DNA of 64,000 bases from Bryobacterales bacterium (lineage in GTDB: Bacteria; Acidobacteriota; Terriglobia; Bryobacterales; Bryobacteraceae): assembly GCA_003163855.1 (NCBI GenBank), contig PLRJ01000044.1, positions 1-64,000 on the forward strand. Reading direction: 5' to 3'. Position numbers and translations under genes: made by a program. Of the stretch, positions 53,076-59,871 are shown piece after piece. The notes under the pieces were generated by a model. The model searched no databases. It was not told the origin of the DNA and worked only from the letters and a program-made list of their open reading frames with translations. Position 1 is the stretch's first letter. Each line of letters opens with the position of its first letter.

Positions 53076-55505
53076 ATGAGTACACGCATCTGCATAACTG
53101 GCATCGGTGTTCGTTCCGCGATCGGAAATGATCCAGGTACATTTGCAGAAAATCTCCGGAACGGGTGTTCGGGCATTGCCGAGCACCTGGGAATATTCGT
53201 CGGGCAAAGCGTCTGGGCAGGAATGGCTCACTTGGACGCCGGCAGTGACTTGCCTCATGAAAAGATCGACCGGTCGGGCAAGTTGGCTCTACAGTCAGCG
53301 TTAGCCGCGTGGTCTGAAGCGTTTCCCGCGGACTCGGAGCGGCCTGATGGTTCGAGGATTGGCTTAATCCTGGGGACCAGCCACGGCGGGCGTTCACAAA
53401 TAGACTACTGTCTAGAGAATCCGCAAACATTTGAAACTGCAGAAGCATCAAGACGTATCCTCGATACGTCTCCCCATTTCCGGCAGACGGAGTTTGTAGC
53501 GCACTGCCTGAAAGTAAGCGGACCCGTTCTGACAATTTCTACGGCCTGCAGTTCAAGCAGCGCGGCTATTCTGCACGGGATGGATCTGCTGCATTCGCGC
53601 AAAGTAGATTGCGTTCTGGCCGGCGGCATGGATGGATTTTCTAAACTGACGCACGCGGGTTTTAAAGCCCTGGGCGCTGTTTCGAACGGAGCATGCGGTC
53701 CTTTCAGCGAGCGTATTGGCATCTCTTTGGGGGAAGGCGCGGCGGTTGTCGTCCTAGAGAGGCTGGAAGATGCGCAACAACGGGGCGCAGCTATCTGGGC
53801 GGAGTTATACGGTGGCGGATCGTCATGGGACTGCTATCACATCACGGAGCCGGAGCCATCGGGAGAAGGCTTGGTCCGGGCCCTTGAAATGGCGGCCAAC
53901 CGATCAGGTATGGGACTTGAGCGCGAGTTTTGCTATGCGAATCTCCATGGGACGGGAACTCGAGCGAATGACGCGGCTGAGACGATTGCCCTTAAGCGTT
54001 TCTTTGGGGGAGCGAGCATTCCGCCCGCGAGTTCTGTAAAGTCTTTTACGGGGCACACGCTAGGGGCGTCGGGCGCAATGGGTTTGATCGCTTCGATAAT
54101 GGGAATGCGGTATGGATTTCTTCCGCCTACCGCTAATTATTGCGGTGTGCGCGCTGGTTGCGATCTGGATTATATTCCTAACCATTCCAGACCTTCGGAG
54201 ATTCATCGATTCTCGGCACAGTCGGCCGGATTCGGAGGAGTCAACGTTGTTGTCATGGGCGGGCGCATGCGAGACATGGCGCCCTCGAGATCCGAGCCAG
54301 CTGGACCCATTGTGCTCTCCGGCATGGGGGTCGTATCGGCGGCTGGGATCGGGATGCATGCTTTCCGTGAATCCTTGCTTCAATGCCGCTCGGGAATTGG
54401 TCCGATTGATCGATTCACCATGTCCGTGTGCCGGTCCCGAGTTGCTGGACTGGTGCGAGATTTTCAGCCTCGTAAGATTGCTCCAACGCTGAATCTGCGC
54501 CGCGCCGATTTGTGTTTCCAATATGCGGCGGTAGCCGTGGCGGAAGCATTGGCCAGCGCCAAACTGACCGAGCGCGGCATCGATAGCGCAAAAATCGGTC
54601 TGGTGGTGGGCACCACCCGCGGGGCGGTTAATAGTTTCGAAAACGCGATGTCTGGCGCTATGGGTGGCGCGTGGGACAAAACCGGACCTTTGCATTTTCC
54701 GAACCTGGTAATGAGCTCGCTGGGCGGCTACGTATCTAAGATGTTTAGCTTGCGTGGCGCAGCGTCGACGGTGGTTTCCGCCACCGCAGGCGGACTGCAG
54801 GCGGTTATTCACGCCTTTGAATTGCTGCGCTGCAATCCTACTCAGCAGGCAATGGTAGTGGTACTGGCGGATGAGTTGTCGCCACTGTTCTTTCGCCTTC
54901 TGGAGGATTCTGGAAAGCTCGCGTGTGGCAAGGAAGTGGGCCGTGCCATGGTCTATAGTTCAACTTCACCGGGCCTGGTGATGGGCGAAGGCGCGGCGGC
55001 GTTTGTGCTTGAGAAGCGCGCAAGCGGCAGTAACGAATCCGACCTTTGCCTATGCGGCTACGGCATGAGTTCGGACTGCGAGCATGGAGGCGGCTTACAG
55101 ATGAGCGGCGTGCGCTTCTCCGAGTCGATTCTTGCGGCCATTGAAGAGGCGGGTCTAACTCCGAATTGCATTGATCTTATATATGGACACGGCAGCGGAT
55201 CGTCTTGTCAGGATGGCCGCGAGATAAGGGCGTTGGCGCAGGTCTGCAAGCCGAGCGTGCCGCTGAGTTGCGTGCTTCCCAATACGGGCCTGTCTGAGTC
55301 CGCTTCGGCGGGCTTTTCCTTGGCGGCGGCCGCGTTGAGCCTGCAACATGGCGAGGCGTATCCAATCGCCAGCTTGCATTCGGCAGGCGCTAACTGGAAT
55401 TTTGTTCAAGGGGAGCCAGTGCGCTCGGACTTCAGGAATGTTCTACTGACCGCGGGTTCGGATTCGGGCAGTAACGCTGCCGTGGTGCTGAGTCGATCAA
55501 ACTAA
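53076..55505 (+). CDS. Double ketosynthase protein 2 (fused KS and chain-length-factor-like half)
   Basis: 809 residues, following the first copy after 9 bp. Half 1 is catalytically complete: C158 in STACSSSS, H291 in HGTGT, K322 and H327 in KSFTGHTLGASG. Half 2 (from about 410, PIVLSGMGVVSAAG) has V567 at the cysteine position (STVVSATAGG) and lacks the HGTGT histidine. Active-site positions in copies 1 and 2 are almost identical in number, so the pair probably arose by tandem duplication. Two complete KS-CLF units could act on different chain lengths or different starters in one pathway. The next gene begins after 2 bp. Confidence 0.88.
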   Translation: MSTRICITGIGVRSAIGNDPGTFAENLRNGCSGIAEHLGIFVGQSVWAGMAHLDAGSDLPHEKIDRSGKLALQSALAAWSEAFPADSERPDGSRIGLILGTSHGGRSQIDYCLENPQTFETAEASRRILDTSPHFRQTEFVAHCLKVSGPVLTISTACSSSSAAILHGMDLLHSRKVDCVLAGGMDGFSKLTHAGFKALGAVSNGACGPFSERIGISLGEGAAVVVLERLEDAQQRGAAIWAELYGGGSSWDCYHITEPEPSGEGLVRALEMAANRSGMGLEREFCYANLHGTGTRANDAAETIALKRFFGGASIPPASSVKSFTGHTLGASGAMGLIASIMGMRYGFLPPTANYCGVRAGCDLDYIPNHSRPSEIHRFSAQSAGFGGVNVVVMGGRMRDMAPSRSEPAGPIVLSGMGVVSAAGIGMHAFRESLLQCRSGIGPIDRFTMSVCRSRVAGLVRDFQPRKIAPTLNLRRADLCFQYAAVAVAEALASAKLTERGIDSAKIGLVVGTTRGAVNSFENAMSGAMGGAWDKTGPLHFPNLVMSSLGGYVSKMFSLRGAASTVVSATAGGLQAVIHAFELLRCNPTQQAMVVVLADELSPLFFRLLEDSGKLACGKEVGRAMVYSSTSPGLVMGEGAAAFVLEKRASGSNESDLCLCGYGMSSDCEHGGGLQMSGVRFSESILAAIEEAGLTPNCIDLIYGHGSGSSCQDGREIRALAQVCKPSVPLSCVLPNTGLSESASAGFSLAAAALSLQHGEAYPIASLHSAGANWNFVQGEPVRSDFRNVLLTAGSDSGSNAAVVLSRSN

Positions 55506-55507
55506 AA

Positions 55508-56242
55508 ATGAAACCTGTTCTTTCGTTATGCTGCATTGCCTGCGCTTTATTTGCCGCAGGAGGGGGGCCGGACGCCCAAGGAATTCTGAAATCGAGCGAT
55601 GTCGCTCGAGGCGGAGGTCTTCCGGGCATCTCATGGAGAATCAAGGTGGCCTCCGTCGAAAACGGTAAGAAGCAAAACAGCGAACTGATCGTGAAGGCTG
55701 TTAGTGAAAACAGCCTGGTGGAATATATCGCGCCGGCACGGGTCAGTGGAGAAAAACTTCTGATGAGTGGCAAGAACATGTGGTTTTCGCAACCGGGCGT
55801 GCAGCGTCCTGTACCTATATCTCCGAGGCAAAAACTTAGTGGGCAAGCCGCGAATGGCGATATTGCCGCCACGAATTATGCTGCCGATTACACTGCCACC
55901 ATTGAGCGCGAAGAAGCATGCGGTGACGACAAGTGCGTGGTTCTGCATTTGCAGGCCGCCAACAAGGGCGTGACCTACGATCAAATCAAATATTGGGTGT
56001 CACTACGCCGCAATCTGGGTGTAAAAGCCGAATTCTACTCTATCTCCGGCAAGCTTTTTAAGAGCGCAACATTTGATTACGACAACCACATTTCCTTCAA
56101 AGGAACGCAGATCCCGTTCGTCAGCAGGATGGTCATTTCCGATGCACTGAACGAAGGGAACGTAACGACTCTTGATTACTCGGACGTGCGCGTGGCTAAC
56201 ATTCCCCCTTCGGAGTTCAATGTCGATTTGCTGGTTCGCTAG
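55508..56242 (+). CDS. Outer-membrane lipoprotein-sorting (LolA-like) protein
   Basis: 244 residues with a signal peptide (KPVLSLCCIACALFAAGGG). The mature part has the LolA_like pattern of proteins annotated 'outer membrane lipoprotein-sorting protein': GKNMWFSQPGVQRPVPISPRQKLSGQAANGDIAATNYAADY, then a beta-rich half with VTTLDYSDVRV near the end. LolA/LolB folds carry hydrophobic acyl chains through the periplasm, and LolA-like proteins occur in aryl polyene and flexirubin clusters. I therefore infer that it chaperones the lipidic product of this operon toward the outer membrane. Its end overlaps the start of the barrel gene. Confidence 0.8.
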   Translation: MKPVLSLCCIACALFAAGGGPDAQGILKSSDVARGGGLPGISWRIKVASVENGKKQNSELIVKAVSENSLVEYIAPARVSGEKLLMSGKNMWFSQPGVQRPVPISPRQKLSGQAANGDIAATNYAADYTATIEREEACGDDKCVVLHLQAANKGVTYDQIKYWVSLRRNLGVKAEFYSISGKLFKSATFDYDNHISFKGTQIPFVSRMVISDALNEGNVTTLDYSDVRVANIPPSEFNVDLLVR

Positions 56243-58031
56243 TACAACTCGACCTTTAATGGCGGTGTTAATGCTGTCAGTATCCGTTCGCGCAGCTGAC
56301 ACTGTCACTGAAGATATTCGAAATGCCGAACTGGTGCGCAGCAATGTTCGCATCGCCAGGGAACTGGCGGAAAAAGCCTGGCAGAGCCTGGAGGCGGGCA
56401 AGATTGTCCGGTCGTACCTCCTCTATACAGAAGCGGCCAAGAGAGATCCCAATATTCCGCTTTATCGGGAAGAACGGAACGCTTTGTCGCGCAGCGCAAA
56501 GCAGCTAATAAAGGACAAACTTGAGAGCGCCGACATTCAGCCGGACATAGCCGCGGCCGAACGCGATGCGAATGTGTCGATGCCAGCGTTACCGCCGACG
56601 AAACTTACGTTTTCCGTGAGAGCGGCACCTTTACCTGCCGCTGTGATGCCCTCCATTCCCCCGCCGGTGCAGGCAGCAGCGTTTACAGCGCCAAATTCAA
56701 TCAGCTTGGTGACTCTTCCTCCAGCGCCGGCGCCAGAGGCGGGAAAAACCGTTCAGCCTTCTGCACCCCAGGCAAGTACTGATCAACCACAAACCGCTCA
56801 GAGCGTTCAGCCCGAGAAATCGGACCCATGGCATTTTAGTTACGCAACTCAAATTCTGGCTTACGGAATCTACAACGCCTTCCGCAGTAACAGCCCTTTT
56901 AATCCGGACAACCAATTAGCCGACTTTGCGCAAAAGGACTTTCATGCCGCTCTGCGGCCGGATTTGAAGCTGGGAAACTCAATCCTATCGTTTAGCGCCA
57001 AGCCGCGCATCGATTACGAACACAACTTGAGCGTTTCGAGCCACAACTCGGACTATTACCTCCAGGAGTGGAGCGTGCGTCTCCAAGCCAGTCCCTGGCT
57101 CACTCTCTCCTACGGTCGTGAGGTGCCGATGTGGGGACCGTCGATGTCGGTGCCGGCCAGTAATCCGTTCTTTCGCGATAACGGCCGGAATACACCTCTG
57201 CTTGAGATTGGCGCCCGTGATTTTGGCCGAATCGTCTGGCAGCCAGGCTCAAAGTTCTCGGTCACTTACATCGCCAACACGGCTTTGCGGCGCGGAACTC
57301 CAGATTTTCTTCCCTTTGTGCCGACCGGCGGCGTCAAGGTAGATTACAACGGAAAGAGCTTCTTACTCAGCGGAATTTATAATAACCGGCTAACGAGTCC
57401 TTTCGGCCACAGAAAATTTATCGGAGGTTATGGCCAGATTACGGTGGGTCAGAGCCTCCGAATCTATGTGGAGGGTTCGGCGCAAGAAGGCAATCCAGCT
57501 TATTATCCAGTAGACTCTTCGAACTTTGTGGGATACGCACAGACGAAGTTGGACAATTCGCTAGCGCCGCGTACGATTGTCGGAGGCTTGGCTTATACGG
57601 ACTCGAGAGCGGGCACATGGACTGGCGAGTATATTTATAATCCGGTGGGATACAGCAGCACGGTGGCGACCAGCTTTTATCAAACTGCGCAGGCGCTTGC
57701 AGGAACCTACCTCATGGGAGACCCTGAAGCGGGCGTCGCTGCGCAACAACTGGCGCTTACGTCGAATCCCGGAACGGGTCCACTGCGCCGCAACTATGCA
57801 TTTGGCCAATACCAGCGTAACGGGGTGGCAGGCAGGTTTGATGTCGTATTACGCTACACGTTGAATGCAGAGGACCATAGCGGGCAGGGTGTGGCCTATC
57901 TTACATGGAATGCGGCCGATCATTTTCAGGTAATCGCCGTTTTTGCCGGTCTTAACGGTTCAGTAGACACAGAGTACTCCCGGTATCTGCATTACCAAGC
58001 GCAACTCGGATTTCGGATCTTTTTACATTAA
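56220..58031 (+). CDS. Exported protein with helical N-domain, Pro-rich linker and probable outer-membrane beta-barrel
   Basis: About 603 residues from the ATG at 56220, which begins a signal peptide (FASTTRPLMAVLMLSVSVRAA). Starts at 56172 or 56259 are alternatives. The next ~90 residues are charged and helical (LVRSNVRIARELAEKAWQSLEAGKIV...EAAKRDPNIPLYREERN), TPR-like in style. A Pro/Ala/Gln-rich linker follows. From about residue 200 the sequence alternates polar and aromatic residues in short strands (WHFSYATQILAYGIYNAF, WSVRLQASPWLTLSYGREV, YHYQAQLGFRIFLH at the end), as in porin-like barrels. I do not recognise the family; Wzi-like capsule barrels are the nearest in style. It may be the exit pore or surface anchor for the pathway product. 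Confidence 0.68.
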   Translation: MSICWFASTTRPLMAVLMLSVSVRAADTVTEDIRNAELVRSNVRIARELAEKAWQSLEAGKIVRSYLLYTEAAKRDPNIPLYREERNALSRSAKQLIKDKLESADIQPDIAAAERDANVSMPALPPTKLTFSVRAAPLPAAVMPSIPPPVQAAAFTAPNSISLVTLPPAPAPEAGKTVQPSAPQASTDQPQTAQSVQPEKSDPWHFSYATQILAYGIYNAFRSNSPFNPDNQLADFAQKDFHAALRPDLKLGNSILSFSAKPRIDYEHNLSVSSHNSDYYLQEWSVRLQASPWLTLSYGREVPMWGPSMSVPASNPFFRDNGRNTPLLEIGARDFGRIVWQPGSKFSVTYIANTALRRGTPDFLPFVPTGGVKVDYNGKSFLLSGIYNNRLTSPFGHRKFIGGYGQITVGQSLRIYVEGSAQEGNPAYYPVDSSNFVGYAQTKLDNSLAPRTIVGGLAYTDSRAGTWTGEYIYNPVGYSSTVATSFYQTAQALAGTYLMGDPEAGVAAQQLALTSNPGTGPLRRNYAFGQYQRNGVAGRFDVVLRYTLNAEDHSGQGVAYLTWNAADHFQVIAVFAGLNGSVDTEYSRYLHYQAQLGFRIFLH

Positions 58032-58034
58032 ACT

Positions 58035-58478
58035 ATGAACTACATCATCTTGGTAGCTTTTCTCTGGGGCACGTGGCAGTCGGGCGATTGTGCCGCTTGT
58101 TCCGATATTAAAGTGACAGTAACGGGTTTTCGCAGCGCAAAGGGCGAAGGTTTTCTCGCACTTTATTCGAGTCAAGACGGATACCCACTCAATCCCGAGA
58201 AGGCCGTTCAGAAAGTGAAGGCGCCGATTGAGAATGGAGAGGCCAAATTCGAGTTGAAAGATGTCAAGCCCGGTGGTTACGCCTTGATTGCTATGCACGA
58301 CGAGAATAAGAACGGGAGAATGGATCGAAATCTGCTGGGTATGCCACGGGAAGGTTATGGCGCCTCCAACAATCCGCATATGCCACTGTTCGGACCACCG
58401 ACTTTCGAGTCGGCTTTGTTCAAGACTCAGCCAGGTGAAATGACGATGAATATCCCGCTGCACTACTATCCGCATTAG
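58035..58478 (+). CDS. DUF2141 family secreted protein
   Basis: 147 residues with a signal peptide (NYIILVAFLWGTWQSGDCAAC) and one DUF2141 domain. Family marks are DIKVTVTGFRSAKGEGFLALYSS, FELKDVKPGGYALIAMHDENKNGRMDRNLLGMPREGYGASNN and FESALFKT. The domain is a transthyretin-like beta sandwich of unknown function found in many Gram-negative envelope gene clusters. DENKNGRMD resembles a calcium-type loop. It starts 3 bp after the barrel gene and 22 bp before the carrier-protein gene, so it is an integral operon member. Confidence 0.85.
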   Translation: MNYIILVAFLWGTWQSGDCAACSDIKVTVTGFRSAKGEGFLALYSSQDGYPLNPEKAVQKVKAPIENGEAKFELKDVKPGGYALIAMHDENKNGRMDRNLLGMPREGYGASNNPHMPLFGPPTFESALFKTQPGEMTMNIPLHYYPH

Positions 58479-58500
58479 GAATTGTTTCTTCAGGAGAATT

Positions 58501-58782
58501 ATGGACGCACTATTACAGGAACGAATCGATCGCCGCAAACAGACACTGGCTGAAATTAAAGAGGAACTGGCTGACCGCCTTCAACTGGAGGCGAGCCCGG
58601 AAAATATCGACGACGACACTTATCTTTTCGGCGGCGGTCTGCAACTGGATTCCATCGATTCGATGGAGATCATCATTGGCATGCAAGCCCGCTTCGGTGT
58701 GGAAGTTCCGGAAGGGGACGTAGCTCCGTTGCGAACCATCAACACTCTTGCCGACCTGGTAGAAGCGCATCAAGCAGCCTAA
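58501..58782 (+). CDS. Acyl carrier protein
   Basis: 93 residues, acidic, with the phosphopantetheine attachment serine S51 in LDSIDSMEIIIGM. It has a strong AGGAG ribosome site about 4 bases before the ATG. The N-terminus is about 10 residues longer than primary-metabolism AcpP, and the DSID motif replaces the usual DSLD, as in specialised carrier proteins. It should carry the growing chain for the double-KS proteins and be activated by the holo-ACP synthase encoded downstream. Confidence 0.93.
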   Translation: MDALLQERIDRRKQTLAEIKEELADRLQLEASPENIDDDTYLFGGGLQLDSIDSMEIIIGMQARFGVEVPEGDVAPLRTINTLADLVEAHQAA

Positions 58783-58820
58783 GTACTTACGTCACTCGTG
58801 GTGACACAGGATTTTACACA

Positions 58821-59861
58821 ATGCAGAACAAAGAAGAATACGAACGGCTGAGGCTGGGGGCGGGACTCACCGATCTTTCGAGTTACCAGGTTTTCGAGAT
58901 GTCGGGTGCAGGGGCTACCGACAGCCTGAATCGGATTACACTGGCCGACATGACGCGCCTGCCTATAGGCCGCGCACTTTGCACCTACATGTTGAAAGAG
59001 GATGCTTCGCTGCTGGCGGATGTCCTTATCTGGAATCAGGGCGGTCGCTTTGTGGTGTTTGCAGAGACGAATCAGGGTGAGTCGCTGTTGCCGTGGATTG
59101 AAGAGCATGCGCGGGGGGCCGCGGCTAGAGATCTGGGTCCTGAAGTCTGTCTACTTGGTGTGGATGGACCTTTCGCCTGGGAAGTCTTGAAGGAACTGAC
59201 CGGCGTGCGGATTCTGGGTCTCCGTTACCTGGAGACGATGACCGACCAGAAGATGGGCGATCTGACGGTGGACATCATCAGAGCGGGTAAGACAGGGGAA
59301 TTTGGTTACATTCTGAAATGTCGCGCGCAAGACGGCGCCGCGCTTCGTGCAAGACTCATGGAAGCCGGGCAGCCCTTTCATCTGGCACCTTGCGGGCCAA
59401 AGGTTGTGGATTTGTGCAAACTTGAGAACCGCTTTACCAACGTGTTCAAGGAAGGCGCAGCGGCCAAGAACGTTCTGGAGTTGAACTGCCGAGTTCAAGT
59501 GAGCACCGACAAAGGCGACTATGTGGGCCGGGACGCAGTGGAGAAGTGCATGGAGGAAGGAATCTCCCGGAGGCTGATCGGAGTAAAGATCGAGGGTGAA
59601 AAAGCGCCGGTCGAAGGCAGCGCAGTCTGCTACAAGGGAGCGCACATTGGTGAGTTGGTTGCAGCCGATTATTCCTGGACTCTGAACTCCCCAATAGGGC
59701 TTGCCTTGATGTCGAGTGAGTATGCGTATGTCGGTTGCGAATACGAGGTGGACGGGACCACGCTCAAGACCGTTTCAGCGCCATTTATCTTCAATAAGAG
59801 CATACAAATCCGCCCGCAGGAGGACAGTTTCAAGACTGTTGACTGGAGTTTCAAGCAGTAG
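58821..59861 (+). CDS. Glycine-cleavage T-protein-like folate-binding enzyme
   Basis: A 346-residue protein of the GcvT/YgfZ/dimethylglycine-dehydrogenase fold. T-protein features kept are RAGKTGEFGY (R154-Y163, like the R-GxTGE-G motif), an aspartate D67 in LLADVLIW where T-protein has its catalytic Asp, and the C-terminal barrel (RRLIGVKIEGEKAPVEGSAV, IGELVAADYSWTLNSPIGLALM). There are no gcvP, gcvH or lpd genes nearby, so it does not belong to glycine cleavage here. Tetrahydrofolate-dependent one-carbon or methyl transfer to a pathway intermediate is the natural inference. A radical-free folate chaperone role like YgfZ is the alternative. Most GcvT enzymes act on aminomethyl or N-methyl groups. 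Confidence 0.78.
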   Translation: MQNKEEYERLRLGAGLTDLSSYQVFEMSGAGATDSLNRITLADMTRLPIGRALCTYMLKEDASLLADVLIWNQGGRFVVFAETNQGESLLPWIEEHARGAAARDLGPEVCLLGVDGPFAWEVLKELTGVRILGLRYLETMTDQKMGDLTVDIIRAGKTGEFGYILKCRAQDGAALRARLMEAGQPFHLAPCGPKVVDLCKLENRFTNVFKEGAAAKNVLELNCRVQVSTDKGDYVGRDAVEKCMEEGISRRLIGVKIEGEKAPVEGSAVCYKGAHIGELVAADYSWTLNSPIGLALMSSEYAYVGCEYEVDGTTLKTVSAPFIFNKSIQIRPQEDSFKTVDWSFKQ

Positions 59862-59871
59862 CGCCTGACGG

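Noticed and set aside
54060-54812. A 250-codon minus-strand frame within double-KS gene 2
   Set aside because: Antisense shadow of a gene with clear KS motifs in both halves.
58821-59861. Assignment as housekeeping glycine cleavage T-protein
   Set aside because: No gcvP, gcvH or lpd nearby, and the gene is embedded within the ACP/double-KS operon.
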